64,000 bases of DNA from Lewinella sp. W8 (GTDB lineage Bacteria; Bacteroidota; Bacteroidia; Chitinophagales; Saprospiraceae). Numbering within the stretch: position 1 is the first letter of the stretch; every line of letters begins with the position of its first letter. The notes beneath the pieces were generated by a model. It was given only the letters and a program-made list of their open reading frames with translations. It was not told the origin of the DNA and made no database searches. This document shows positions 44,101-52,424 of this stretch, piece by piece. Location: the NCBI RefSeq assembly GCF_004375085.3, contig NZ_SNAQ03000004.1, positions 1 through 64,000 on the forward strand, in the 5' to 3' direction. The position numbers and the translations under genes are program-made.

Positions 44101-44333
44101 TGGGTAGTAATGACCTAATAAACATGGACATTCCAATAGAATTTTACGAAGAAGGAATGCGATTAACCATCTACGACCTTTTAGGTCACAAAATTAGTAC
44201 AAAATCTGTCCCTCTTTATTTAGGTAATAATGCCATTAATATAAATGAATTACCATCTGGTATTTTATTGATGGTCGTTAGGGACAAGATGGGTAAAGCT
44301 ATTTCGACAAATAAAATATTATTAGTCGAATGA
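41193..44333 (+). CDS. Secreted T9SS metalloprotease/beta-helix protein
   Basis: 1046 residues. A signal sequence (about 1-28, ending GLFGQA) is followed by a metallopeptidase-like region with HEYGHYFNLGH at residues 288-298 (zinc motif HExxHxxxxxH) and a Met-containing CSTDFMNQGG soon after. The middle is a right-handed beta-helix with repeated strands (GATLDIDCKLTMQ, GGTLNVNGGTI, CDFVNITKQGI). The end is a type A T9SS sorting domain from about residue 961 (IKIYPNPFSMG). It probably reaches the cell surface. The DNA is much more AT-rich than its neighbours. Confidence 0.8.
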   Translation: MQTNNLMLTRTTIAIFIIFGSIGLFGQAHIIGGCGTDQTPIGFSNNNSDAKSTNCSTPTGTDLNTFEQDHLADLVPTNSTRKIRIRTNVILLQNASGEGNFELSNQVHQDFLDDLYDMINNRISNMQSTCTSDPSTLGDLNIEYVPNFIEIQDEFLWNHRNDPQHTVYDSGESGNKSYLNDIQNLVFQDPAYEQGFDVIITTDASYHYGWDRSTEIWRTQLWSDLGGWYFNGFFYSGFPTLNLSYPARWHAPDFFLLYENFKAEKTDPEWFGSRRQEVLEYFSGLFIHEYGHYFNLGHFSSTCSTDFMNQGGFETSRAYTHFSDNQSREAYKTFMFKNLRSSIICEDKIDHDLIISSNETWDYDIKVYGDIIVEDGATLDIDCKLTMQSDGKIFVKRGGTLNVNGGTITTDCGMYWHGIRIEGYSDFSNFPQSQAGKIYLNGALIENAQDAISTDNIHIPYPQKEDYYGGLIIAENTTFKNGWRAVELMKYAINGHDDQSYFLNCTFEDLSVGISNWSSNGVEITSCDFVNITKQGILPYNAEVIVTGCNFTNSNIGVDAINTSPTLYNDMKIGGSNIGESNYFNCSSYGIRVVSTVSYGNNYPIIQYNSIDGGIAGILLDGPNKVTIFRNNIDGSSTGVQTMNCGSSTSYIQENAIDNSVYGCQNIGNNDGMNYIANCFRNNSASDIKIESGGTINNPQSLFKFYAADNKFSGQTTMAIDNKGSSTLQYYSRTTNQGSPFYPSNSTNVSVLVGTPTAISDPCAGKSALKSDTDFFEETSHCFDLSKASMNNFEIKKRLDVFYDKEISNELSNTEQQCYKELSTYYAKNLITTDNTDDAVAFLSHHPIMDIRLLTLNVLISKNKYEEAKSFLSTIKGHSRELYTFSWMQELFIDFITNKTSKDRLENDLVSLKEYGLLGKKYSGYARAIFQFITGETIILSGDFSPISIHNNGDNNPENLIKIYPNPFSMGSNDLINMDIPIEFYEEGMRLTIYDLLGHKISTKSVPLYLGNNAININELPSGILLMVVRDKMGKAISTNKILLVE

Positions 44334-44344
44334 TGAATTACTTG

Positions 44345-44383
44345 CCGGAGCTGTATTTTTCTTTGAAAAGTATACAGCTCCGG
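44345..44383 (+). terminator. Probable intrinsic terminator
   Basis: 44345-44356 (ccggagctgtat) pairs perfectly with 44372-44383. No long T-run follows. It is placed 12 bases after the stop of the island metalloprotease gene. Confidence 0.5.
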
Positions 44384-44586
44384 TAGTAGTCGCCTCAAAG
44401 CATAACCCTGTGAACTCACCACTTGAACACCTAGAAAACAGGTCAGATAGGATTCACAGCACAAGTTGGTTACTCCGATGATGAAGACGTTTTCGCCGCG
44501 CCCGATCCATGCTAGAAGATACAGCTAGACTGGAAAAATCAAGCCCAGGGCTTGAGAACGAGTCAACGCCCTGCAGGATTACTGTT

Positions 44587-45732
44587 TTAGGGGGGGCTAT
44601 TTATATATTTTTCATGACTTTTTACAAAAGAATAAAATAAGAAGGGAACACAGAAAAGGAAGTATGATATATCAATTTTACTCTCTAAATATGCATTTTG
44701 AAAGCCAACCAACACTATATGATAAAAAGAATAAAACATAATAATTAAAAATAATGTTATCCCAGAGAAGAAGTATGTATCTTTTTCAAATCCAGGAATC
44801 AACCCAGCAATAGCTGATAAAACTAAAAAAATCGCCACCATTTCTTTAGGAACGAGAAAGGTTGATTGAACTATAAAAGGATTTGCTTCGAAGAACAAAT
44901 CTTTCCAGATCAACACAAAAGGAATAAATGTCATTAAAAATGACAACAAAACTATTGTGGCGTACCATAAAAGAACACTACTTACCTTTTTATTCTTAAG
45001 CATATAGACCGATAAAGAAATAAAAACCACAACGAAAATAGACCGTGTTGAAAGTAACAATCCAGTAACTATGCCTGCAATAGAAGTTTTTTTATAACCA
45101 ATGCCTTTTTTTGAAAAAAGACTATTAAAAATGAAAGCACATACTAATATCAGAAAAGAATACGTAAAAATATTACTCCTAGTAAACACTTCCCAATAGA
45201 AGTATGAAGAAGAACTTATAATTACCATTGACAATATTAAGCTATTTCTATTTTTTGTAGTAAAAAAAACAAATGAAGCCATTGCGATGTATCCTATAAA
45301 TGATAATAATTCTAGTGATCCTGCCATATAAAAAGGGAAAGCAATCAAAAAATATACAGGCATAGGTCCAGGAGGGTTTCCCATGTGGGATCTAGCGAAG
45401 TATGGGTAATCACCTCTTCCAAAGCTTTCCCAAAAACTTGAAATTACACTCCATCTGTCAACGTCAAGAGACTCTAGAGGGATGTAGAAGTGAGATACAC
45501 ATATTGACAACAAGCATAGTCCAGAACATAAAAAGAATATGTGTGTAAATACTTTTTCAAAATACTTAAAGTACCTAACTACCCCATATTGGATTAGTGC
45601 TATTGTGATAGACACCAAAAGTATATAATTTGGTATCAACCTTTGTCCGTACTTATAAATAAATATAAAATTTATAAATACTAAAACAAACAAGGATACC
45701 TGAGACTTAAGATGAAGCATGTGATTCAACAT
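44587..45732 (-). CDS. Polytopic membrane protein, GT-C-like, unknown function
   Basis: About 381 residues from the ATG at 45732 (or 377 from 45720). The frame runs on upstream to 45933, but those codons read as a glycine-rich, non-membrane sequence from another context. At least ten hydrophobic segments can be seen. FGRGDYPYFARSHMGNPPGPMPVYF lies in a loop, a composition recalling GT-C glycosyltransferases, but the DxD/ExD motif is not clear. It is AT-rich like the gene before it. Function unknown. Confidence 0.65.
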   Translation of the reverse strand: MLNHMLHLKSQVSLFVLVFINFIFIYKYGQRLIPNYILLVSITIALIQYGVVRYFKYFEKVFTHIFFLCSGLCLLSICVSHFYIPLESLDVDRWSVISSFWESFGRGDYPYFARSHMGNPPGPMPVYFLIAFPFYMAGSLELLSFIGYIAMASFVFFTTKNRNSLILSMVIISSSSYFYWEVFTRSNIFTYSFLILVCAFIFNSLFSKKGIGYKKTSIAGIVTGLLLSTRSIFVVVFISLSVYMLKNKKVSSVLLWYATIVLLSFLMTFIPFVLIWKDLFFEANPFIVQSTFLVPKEMVAIFLVLSAIAGLIPGFEKDTYFFSGITLFLIIMFYSFYHIVLVGFQNAYLESKIDISYFLFCVPFLFYSFVKSHEKYINSPP

Positions 45733-46268
45733 TTTTAAAAGCAAAATTTTATCGCCGCCGCCCGTCGGAGCAGTTACCGTGGCTCCAAAATAGAAATTCT
45801 TATTTGGATTGAATAAAGCTCGATAGGCTTCCCAACTAGAACGACCACAGTTTAGTCGGTGGGGGTATTGCTTTCTGCCCCCTTGGCCTTCGCCAAGAAT
45901 GGGGGTGAAAGTGTTACAGCCGAGAGGCATCACTCATCTTGCACGAAAGCGATAGGAAAGATGGGGAGACGGTTCTACACCATCGGGGCAACGCCCCCAT
46001 CGAAATAGACTTACCAGTAGTGTTTCACCAAAGACCTCGAGGGGCGTCCGATTGGCTGCCCCTAGTCATTTTATGAATACAATACCCAGTTGTCCATACT
46101 ACCACATTGGAACGGTTCGCCTTCTGGCTACCATAATGCGAACGATGTAGAAAGGCGAGTTGGCTAAGTTAACAAGGCAAATGTTAGTTTAAAATCTAAA
46201 CTAACTTAACATAAGATTAATTATAGCACGCATCACTCTCCAGAAGTTCTCCCCTTAATCTACTTCCC
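45733..46268. other. Non-coding, hairpin-rich block at the island's right side
   Basis: 536 bases with no convincing gene. Several short hairpins follow one another: ggggg..ccccc near 45862, ttggccttcgccaa near 45880, ggggcaacgcccc near 45988, aggggc..gcccct near 46038 and gttagttta..taaactaac at 46183-46205. This may be a structured RNA, an intron remnant or an old element. A weak open frame on the minus strand (MPLGCNTFTPILGEGQGG start) runs into the membrane protein. Confidence 0.4.
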
Positions 46269-46964
46269 CTACCCCACCAACGCCATCAACACCGCCAGCT
46301 CGTCCTCCCGCAGCTCGCGTAGTTCCCCTTCCGGCTGTTGATCGAGCCGGACGTTCATGATGCGGACGCGTTTGAGCGTCCGGACTTCGTAGCCCAGGAA
46401 CTCGCACATGCGGCGAATCTGGCGGTTGAGGCCCTGGGTGAGGATGATGCGGAAGGTGCGGGCGTTGATCTTCTGGACTTCGCAGCGCTTGGTGACGGTG
46501 CCCAGGATGGGCACGCCGCCGGCCATCTTGCGCAGGAAGGCGGCGTTGATGTTCTTGTTGACCGTGACGATGTACTCCTTTTCGTGGGCGTTTTCCACGC
46601 GGAGGATTTTGTTGACGATGTCGCCGTCGTTGGTGAGCAGGAGGAGTCCCGTGGAGGCCTTGTCGAGACGGCCGATGGGGAAAATCCGTTCGGGGTAGTT
46701 GAGGTAGTCAATGATGTTGGTGGGGTCGCTGCGGTCGGTGGTGCAGGTGATGCCCGGGGGTTTGTTCAGGGCCAGGTAGACGGTCTCGGGTTGTTCAGTG
46801 AGTGCTTCACCGTCCAGCAGAACGACGTCTCCGGGTTCGACGCGGTTACCGCGTTGGGCAATTTCGCCGTTGAGCAGGACCCGCCCCGCCTCGATGAGGC
46901 GGTCGGCTTCGCGGCGGGAACACCGGCCGGTGCCGGCAATGAATTTGTTGAGGCTGACGGACAT
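46269..46964 (-). CDS. rluF: 23S rRNA pseudouridine synthase RluF
   Basis: 231 residues. An S4 domain (about residues 1-60) is followed by the pseudouridine synthase core with GRLDKASTGLLLL (catalytic D101). TDRSDPTNIIDYLNYPERIFPIGRLDK, GVPILGTVTKRCEVQKI and GLNRQIRRMCEFLGYEVRTLKRVRIMN match RluF closely. It modifies U2604 of 23S rRNA in Escherichia coli. The GC content returns to that of the host chromosome here. Confidence 0.9.
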   Translation of the reverse strand: MSVSLNKFIAGTGRCSRREADRLIEAGRVLLNGEIAQRGNRVEPGDVVLLDGEALTEQPETVYLALNKPPGITCTTDRSDPTNIIDYLNYPERIFPIGRLDKASTGLLLLTNDGDIVNKILRVENAHEKEYIVTVNKNINAAFLRKMAGGVPILGTVTKRCEVQKINARTFRIILTQGLNRQIRRMCEFLGYEVRTLKRVRIMNVRLDQQPEGELRELREDELAVLMALVG

Positions 46965-46969
46965 TGGGG

Positions 46970-46977
46970 CGAAGATA
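46970..46977 (-). promoter_or_regulatory. Promoter -7-like box TATCTTCG of rluF
   Basis: One mismatch from TAnnTTTG, 5 bases before the ATG at 46964, which would give an almost leaderless transcript. Confidence 0.3.
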
Positions 46978-47258
46978 CGGCGTTGGGGGGATCGATCTTC
47001 GCGAGGCCCTGGCCCGTTCTGCGAACGGCCGGCAGACCTCGCTCGGGGAGGAGGACCCTTCCAGGGCCCTCATACGAGATTTCATTGCATCCCGGCAAAG
47101 CACGAGGATTCCATTGCATTGCACCTGCGCTGCGCCGCCCAAATCCATCTCCTTCGTCCGCCAAGAAACAATTTGGGTACTACAATTGTCGTTGCACAAT
47201 AGACTTTACGCTAAACCCCCTATTTTGGGGAAGAATGCTCACCCCAAATAAATGACGA

Positions 47259-48422
47259 ATGAAAAAAGGACTCTTCCTGTTTTTACTGTGCCTTTCCCTC
47301 GGGCTGTCCGCCCAGGAAGCCGCCACGGGCATGCAGTTTTCGGAAAAAACGTTCGATGAACTCCTGGCGCAGGCCAAGGAAGAGGACAAGCTCATCTTCA
47401 TTGACGCCTACACCACCTGGTGTGGCCCCTGCAAAATGATGTCCGCCAAGGTGTTCCCCGCCGAACGGGTGGGCAGCGTCTACAACGAACGATTCATCAA
47501 CGCCAAGTTCGACATGGAAAAGGGCGAAGGCCTGGCCCTGGCCCGGAAGTACCGCGTGCGTGCATACCCCACCTACCTCTTCGTCAACGGTGAGGGGGAG
47601 CTGATGCACAAGGGGCTGGGCTACATCCCCCAGGATGAATTCATCGCCCTCGGGCAGGTGGCCGTCAGTGACCAAAGCCTCGGCGCCCTGACCAAGCGAT
47701 ACGAAACGGGCGATCGCGACCCTGACTTCCTCTCCAGCTACGCCAGCACCCTGGTTAACGTCTACGAGGAGCCCAAGGCGAACCTGGTCATCAACTCCTA
47801 CCTGGAAGCCGAAGACGACTGGTCGGCCCCCGGCGTGCTGAAACTGCTCGTCAGTTCACCCGGCCAACCCGGAGGTAAACGGATGAACTACCTGATCGAA
47901 AACGCCGACGCGGCCATGGAGGCCGCCGGTGGTCAGGCGTACATGTCTTCCGTACAGATGGCGATGGTCCAGCACAAGATGAAGGCGTCCGGAAGACGGA
48001 TTTTGCCCACGGCGGAGGATATGTCCGCCCACTACACGAAGTACGCCGGTCCGCTCCGGGACCGTCTGAAGAGCCACTACGCCGTGTTCTACGCCGAGCG
48101 CTCCCGGAATATGCAGGCCTACGTGGAGGCCGCCTACACCTACTACACGAAGTACGGCAGCGAGGACTACGAGGAACTGAACACCATCGCCTGGAATTTC
48201 TTCGAGAATACGGACAACCCCAAGTACCTGCTGCAGGCCCTCGACTGGGCCAAAGAATCCGTGGCCATCAACGCCAACTACGCCAACCTGGACACCCTGG
48301 CCTGGCTCTACAAAAAGACGGGTAACGAAGCCAAAGCCCGGGAGGTAGCCGAAATGGCCATCGAGATGGCCAAGGAAATGGGCGTAGACTACAGCGATAC
48401 CGCCAAAATTCTAAATGATTAA
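47259..48422 (+). CDS. Secreted thioredoxin-fold protein with helical C-terminal region
   Basis: 387 residues. The signal peptide (1-19, MKKGLFLFLLCLSLGLSAQ) is followed by a thioredoxin-like domain with the CGPC site at residues 55-58 (TWCGPCKMM), then AYPTYLFVNGEGELMHK. A helical, TPR-like region fills the C-terminal half. Architecture, signal and motif match the gene at 2967-4148, about 43 kb away. Likely periplasmic disulfide reductase or foldase. Confidence 0.83.
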   Translation: MKKGLFLFLLCLSLGLSAQEAATGMQFSEKTFDELLAQAKEEDKLIFIDAYTTWCGPCKMMSAKVFPAERVGSVYNERFINAKFDMEKGEGLALARKYRVRAYPTYLFVNGEGELMHKGLGYIPQDEFIALGQVAVSDQSLGALTKRYETGDRDPDFLSSYASTLVNVYEEPKANLVINSYLEAEDDWSAPGVLKLLVSSPGQPGGKRMNYLIENADAAMEAAGGQAYMSSVQMAMVQHKMKASGRRILPTAEDMSAHYTKYAGPLRDRLKSHYAVFYAERSRNMQAYVEAAYTYYTKYGSEDYEELNTIAWNFFENTDNPKYLLQALDWAKESVAINANYANLDTLAWLYKKTGNEAKAREVAEMAIEMAKEMGVDYSDTAKILND

Positions 48423-48440
48423 GGTGGCGGTGAGCGAGTG

Positions 48441-48479
48441 AAAAACGGGTGGCCTTCTTAGGAGGCCACCCGTTTTTTT
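48441..48479 (+). terminator. Intrinsic terminator
   Basis: 48445-48455 (acgggtggcct) pairs with 48463-48473, followed by seven T. It lies 22 bases after the thioredoxin gene stop. Confidence 0.85.
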
Positions 48480-48580
48480 GTTGCCATCCGACACGGTCAC
48501 CACTATTTCGGGGTCCCAGCGATCAATCGGGCCACCAGAAGACTTATAGTGGTAATATTCACCCTCCTCACTTCACCGTC

Positions 48581-49813
48581 ATGGCCCTTCTTCGCACCTG
48601 CGTCCTCCTATTCATCGCCCTGGGATACGGGCAACTCTACGCCCAGATTGCCGGCGACGGGCACGGCATCACCTGCGGGATGCGGGACACGGTGGACGCC
48701 TACCAGGCGGCACCCCTGGCCTTTTTGAACGGGACCTCGGAGTTAGGTACGAAATTCACCCTTAGGTTTTCCGATAGCGTACCTTCGGTCGCGGAGGCCA
48801 GCATGACCTTTGCGGCCAATATCTGGGGGAGTATTCTGCAATCAGAAATACCCATCGTGGTCGACGTAGACTGGCAGGACCGCATGGATAACCGGCTGCT
48901 GGCCAGTGCGGGGCCTTCCACCCTGATTCGAGGTTTTGTGGGATCCGAGCCGGACACCTGGTATCCCGTAGCCCTGGCCGAAGCCATTTCGGGACAGCAA
49001 CTCAACGGTACTGACGACGCTGACATCACTGTGGTGGCCAACAGCACGGCCAACTGGTACTTCGGGACGGACGGAGATACGCCCCGGAACCGCATCGACC
49101 TGGTATCGGTTTTTCTGCACGAACTCGGCCATGGCCTCGGATTCTTATCCAGCGCCGATACCATCAGTGAAACGGAACTCGGCCTGGGTTTTGGGGGGCG
49201 CTTCATCATCTACGACCTGTTTCTGGAGACCGAAGGCGGACTCCCCCTGGCCGATCCGTCGGTATTCACCACTCCATCTCCGGAATTGCTGCAAGCCGCC
49301 ACCATGAACGACCTCGTCTTTAACGGCCCGGAGGCCAACCGGGAAAACGGAGGACGGGTCCCGCTTTTCGCGCCCGCTGCCTTCGACATCGGTAGCAGCG
49401 TCAGTCACCTCGACGAACAGACCTACCGACCTGGATCAGAAAACGCCCTGATGACCCCCTTTTTCTCGGCGGGGGAAGCCGTCCATACCCCCGGCCCCGT
49501 AACCCTGGGAATCTTCGCGGATATGGGGTGGCCCCTGAATTTCGATCTGGTGAGTACGCAGGACGTGGCCACCCAGCCGCTGACCTTTTACCCCAATCCG
49601 GCCTCATCCGCCGTCACGATCAAGCTACCCGCGGGCAACCCGGTCGCCGAAATTCAGCTCTTTGACCTGCAGGGGCGACAGCTGTCCGCCCAGGTCACTT
49701 CTCCGAATCAGTCCGTCCTGACCGTGGAAACCCGCCACCTTCGCCCGGGCACCTACCTGCTCCGCTACCTGGGAAAGGAGGACATCAGGACCGGGAGATT
49801 AGTGATTAAATAG
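48581..49813 (+). CDS. Secreted T9SS protein with metzincin-like zinc motif
   Basis: 410 residues from the ATG at 48581; the frame starts earlier but that part overlaps the terminator. The signal peptide is MALLRTCVLLFIALGYGQLYA. The zinc motif is HELGHGLGFLS at residues 180-190, with HExxH complete but Ser instead of the third His of classical metzincins. A later SENALMTPFFSAGEA may give the Met-turn. The end has a type A sorting domain (LTFYPNPASSAVTIKLP). Probably a surface protein that may or may not be an active protease. Confidence 0.85.
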   Translation: MALLRTCVLLFIALGYGQLYAQIAGDGHGITCGMRDTVDAYQAAPLAFLNGTSELGTKFTLRFSDSVPSVAEASMTFAANIWGSILQSEIPIVVDVDWQDRMDNRLLASAGPSTLIRGFVGSEPDTWYPVALAEAISGQQLNGTDDADITVVANSTANWYFGTDGDTPRNRIDLVSVFLHELGHGLGFLSSADTISETELGLGFGGRFIIYDLFLETEGGLPLADPSVFTTPSPELLQAATMNDLVFNGPEANRENGGRVPLFAPAAFDIGSSVSHLDEQTYRPGSENALMTPFFSAGEAVHTPGPVTLGIFADMGWPLNFDLVSTQDVATQPLTFYPNPASSAVTIKLPAGNPVAEIQLFDLQGRQLSAQVTSPNQSVLTVETRHLRPGTYLLRYLGKEDIRTGRLVIK

Positions 49814-49930
49814 CGGAGTGCTCTCCGACATTCCTTACGTAACTCCCGTGAAGTAACGGAAGCCCGGTGTGATGTCGGCGACGCTCCGGCAGCATCGATT
49901 ACGGAGGGTAAACCAACCCGTCCAAACGAA

Positions 49931-49966
49931 AGAAGCGCGGCACCGATGGTGTCGCGCTTCTCTTTT
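49931..49966. terminator. Intrinsic terminator between convergent genes
   Basis: The stem 49931-49944 pairs with 49948-49961 (one mismatch) around gat. On the plus strand it is followed by cttttctg. On the minus strand a short T-rich segment follows. It can serve both the metzincin-like gene and rny. Confidence 0.6.
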
Positions 49967-49994
49967 CTGTCGTGATTCCCTTCCGGGTCCTGCC

Positions 49995-51683
49995 CTAGCG
50001 AGCGAAGCTCACGGCCCGCTTTTCGCGGATGACCATGACCTTGATCTGGCCGGGGTACTGCATGGATTCCTGGATTTCCTGGCTGATCTTGAAGCTCAGT
50101 TCGTCGGCGTGCTGGTCGCTGACCTTTTCGGCTTCCACGATGACGCGGAGTTCCCGGCCCGCCTGCATGGCGAAGGCGGAGGTTACGCCCTGATTCTTCT
50201 TGGCGATGGTTTCCAGCTCCTTGATCCGGTTGATGTACCCCTCGAGGATTTCCCGCCGGGCGCCCGGCCGGGCGCCACTTATGGCGTCGCAGGCCTGGAT
50301 GATGGGCGAGAGGATGTTGTTCATCTCGATCTCATCGTGGTGGGCCCCCACGGCGTTGACCACCATCGGGTGCTCGTTGAGCTTCTCACAGAGTTGCATG
50401 CCATAAAGGGCGTGGCTCAGTTCGCTGTCCTCGTCGGCTACTTTGCCGATGTCGTGCAGGAGTCCCGCACGTTTGGCCAGCTTGATCTGCTTCTTGTTCA
50501 GGCCCATTTCGGCGGCCATCGTCGCGCAGAGGTGCGCCGTCTCGATGCTGTGCTTGAGCAGGTTCTGGCCGTAGCTGCTGCGGAAACGCATCCGTCCCAC
50601 CATGCGCACCAGTTCCTGGGGCAGGCCGTGAATGTCGAGCTCGATGATCGTCTTTTGACCGATTTCCCGGATCTGGGCTTCGAGTTCCTTCTTCGTCTTG
50701 TTGACCACCTCCTCGATCCGTGCGGGGTGAATGCGGCCGTCGCTGACCAGTCGCTTGAGGGACAGGCGGGCAATTTCGCGACGGATGGGGTCGAAACTGG
50801 AAATGACGATGGTTTCCGGCGTATCGTCTACGACCAGTTCGGCACCGGTAGCCGCTTCGATGGCGCGGATGTTGCGACCTTCCCGGCCGATGATCTGCCC
50901 CTTCACGTTGTCGTTATCCAGGCTGAAGACGGAAACGGTATTCTCGATTGTCATTTCCGCACACATCCGCTGGATGGTGTTGATCACCACCTTGCGGGCG
51001 TCCTTGGCGGCGTCGGCCTTGGCCTCTTCGATCAGCTCCCGCTTGAGGGCAAGGGCTTCGGTCTCGGACTTCACGCGCACCTCCTCCAGCAGTCGCTTTT
51101 TGGCGTCTTCCTGGCTCAGGCTGGCGATTTTTTCCAGTTCGGAGGTGAAGCGTTCGTGCTGGGTATCCAGCTCCGCCTGCTTCTGCTTTGCGGTTTCGAT
51201 TTCCTGCTCCAACTGCTTTCCGCGCTGGTCCAGTTCTTCTTTGCGCTGTTCCACTTCCTTTTGGCCGCGCGTAATTTCTTCCCGGTCACTCTTGAAGGCC
51301 GCCCGCTCTTCCTTCATCGCGGCCTGCTCCTCCTTGAGGGCCTCACGCTTTTCCTTCAGCTCTACCAGTTCTTCCGCCTTCTCCTGCTTGAACTCCTCCT
51401 TGAAGCGCTTGAACTTGTCGCGGCTTTCCTGGATCTTTTGCTGCTTGAAGGCCTCCTGCTTCTCCTTGTATTCCTGAAAGGTTTTCTCGGCCTTGAGTTT
51501 AGCCTCAGCGATGGTTTTCTCGGCGGTCAGCTTCGCTTCCGCCAGCATTTTTTCGGCTTCTAGTTTGTGGGAGTTGTCTTGCTTCTGAACGGCATTCTGG
51601 AGCTTTTTGCGCTGGGCCGAACCGATAAAGAAAACGACAACGGCACCGATCAGCAGGCCAATTGCCCCGTATATTAATTCCAT
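49995..51683 (-). CDS. rny: Ribonuclease Y
   Basis: 562 residues from the ATG at 51683 (the frame extends further upstream without features). Domain order: an N-terminal membrane helix ([19 protein letters not shown]), a long coiled coil to about residue 200, a KH domain ([28 protein letters not shown]) and an HD domain ([15 protein letters not shown]). It is the membrane-bound endoribonuclease that starts mRNA decay. It lies behind the zapA-like gene on the same strand. Confidence 0.94.
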   Translation of the reverse strand: MELIYGAIGLLIGAVVVFFIGSAQRKKLQNAVQKQDNSHKLEAEKMLAEAKLTAEKTIAEAKLKAEKTFQEYKEKQEAFKQQKIQESRDKFKRFKEEFKQEKAEELVELKEKREALKEEQAAMKEERAAFKSDREEITRGQKEVEQRKEELDQRGKQLEQEIETAKQKQAELDTQHERFTSELEKIASLSQEDAKKRLLEEVRVKSETEALALKRELIEEAKADAAKDARKVVINTIQRMCAEMTIENTVSVFSLDNDNVKGQIIGREGRNIRAIEAATGAELVVDDTPETIVISSFDPIRREIARLSLKRLVSDGRIHPARIEEVVNKTKKELEAQIREIGQKTIIELDIHGLPQELVRMVGRMRFRSSYGQNLLKHSIETAHLCATMAAEMGLNKKQIKLAKRAGLLHDIGKVADEDSELSHALYGMQLCEKLNEHPMVVNAVGAHHDEIEMNNILSPIIQACDAISGARPGARREILEGYINRIKELETIAKKNQGVTSAFAMQAGRELRVIVEAEKVSDQHADELSFKISQEIQESMQYPGQIKVMVIREKRAVSFAR

Positions 51684-51767
51684 TTCGTTGTAGCGTATTA
51701 AATAGTTAACAATCGAAGCCATCGGGGATGACTCCGTGCACAACTGAAAAGGATAAGGGGAACGGGG

Positions 51768-52070
51768 TTATAGCAAGCCGTCGACCAGGTCATTCAGCGC
51801 TTGCAGGCGGGCACTGATTTCTCCTCCCTGTCCGGTATCCGCCAGGCGGCGGGCGCTGCGTAGCTCATCGGCGTAGGTCAGGAGGGTCATCACCAGACAA
51901 TCCTGCTTATCGCGGTCACTGTACCTAATCTGGAAATCATTAAATCGCTTATTGATTTCCTCCACCAGGGCACGTAGACCCTCCTCATCCCGGCGCTCCA
52001 CCCGCAGGGGGTAGGGGCGTCCGGCAATGACGACGGTAATCGGTTTGGTATCCTGTGCGGGTTCCGGCAT
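51768..52070 (-). CDS. zapA: Cell division protein ZapA
   Basis: 100 residues from the ATG at 52070. The ZapA pattern is clear: TVVIAGRPYPLRVERRDEEGLRALVEEINKRFNDFQ and KQDCLVMTLLTYADELRSAR. ZapA stabilises FtsZ filaments at midcell. The upstream coiled-coil gene ends 4 bases before this ATG (52075). Confidence 0.88.
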   Translation of the reverse strand: MPEPAQDTKPITVVIAGRPYPLRVERRDEEGLRALVEEINKRFNDFQIRYSDRDKQDCLVMTLLTYADELRSARRLADTGQGGEISARLQALNDLVDGLL

Positions 52071-52074
52071 AGCG

Positions 52075-52395
52075 TTAATTCCGTTGCATCCAGTCAATGC
52101 AGCGATCGATTTCCCTGATGCAGAAGTCAATCGCTTCCCGCTGCTGTTGTTGTCCGTTGGCGGCGGGGGCGGTTCCCGAAGCAGTGGTTGCTTCTCCGGT
52201 AACCTCCAGCTGTTGTTGGCTGCGTTCCAATTTATCCTTTAACGAGTTGACGACGCCGAGTTGGCGGTCGAAATCCCGCTTTAGTTGTTCGTTTTCGGCG
52301 ACCAACGCATCATGGGCCGCCCGTTGGCGGTCCATTTTTGCGGCCAGCTGCCGAAGTTTTATTTCAAGACCGTCAAGTTGGTTCAACGGTTCCAT
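52075..52395 (-). CDS. Coiled-coil protein, possible ZapB-like partner
   Basis: 106 residues. The first 60 form one coiled coil (LEIKLRQLAAKMDRQRAAHDALVAENEQLKRDFDRQL), followed by a Ser/Ala/Gln-rich linker and a C-terminal helix (FCIREIDRCIDWM). It is nearly joined to zapA, which makes a divisome role plausible. Family not recognised. A -7 box TAACTTTG (52413-52420) lies in the gap after pheT. Confidence 0.7.
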   Translation of the reverse strand: MEPLNQLDGLEIKLRQLAAKMDRQRAAHDALVAENEQLKRDFDRQLGVVNSLKDKLERSQQQLEVTGEATTASGTAPAANGQQQQREAIDFCIREIDRCIDWMQRN

Positions 52396-52412
52396 TCAGT
52401 TTTGATTATCAG

Positions 52413-52420
52413 CAAAGTTA
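52413..52420 (-). promoter_or_regulatory. Promoter -7 box TAACTTTG for the coiled-coil/zapA genes
   Basis: Perfect TAnnTTTG match on the minus strand, 17 bases before the ATG at 52395 and just beyond the pheT stop. Confidence 0.45.
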
Positions 52421-52424
52421 CCAA

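Noticed and set aside
45733-45933. N-terminal extension of the membrane protein beginning MMPLGC
   Set aside because: The codons lie in a GC-richer block and show no membrane character. The ATG at 45732 or 45720 is the better start.
45850-46100. Group II intron domain V
   Set aside because: No AGC/GAAA-type domain V or reverse transcriptase was found.
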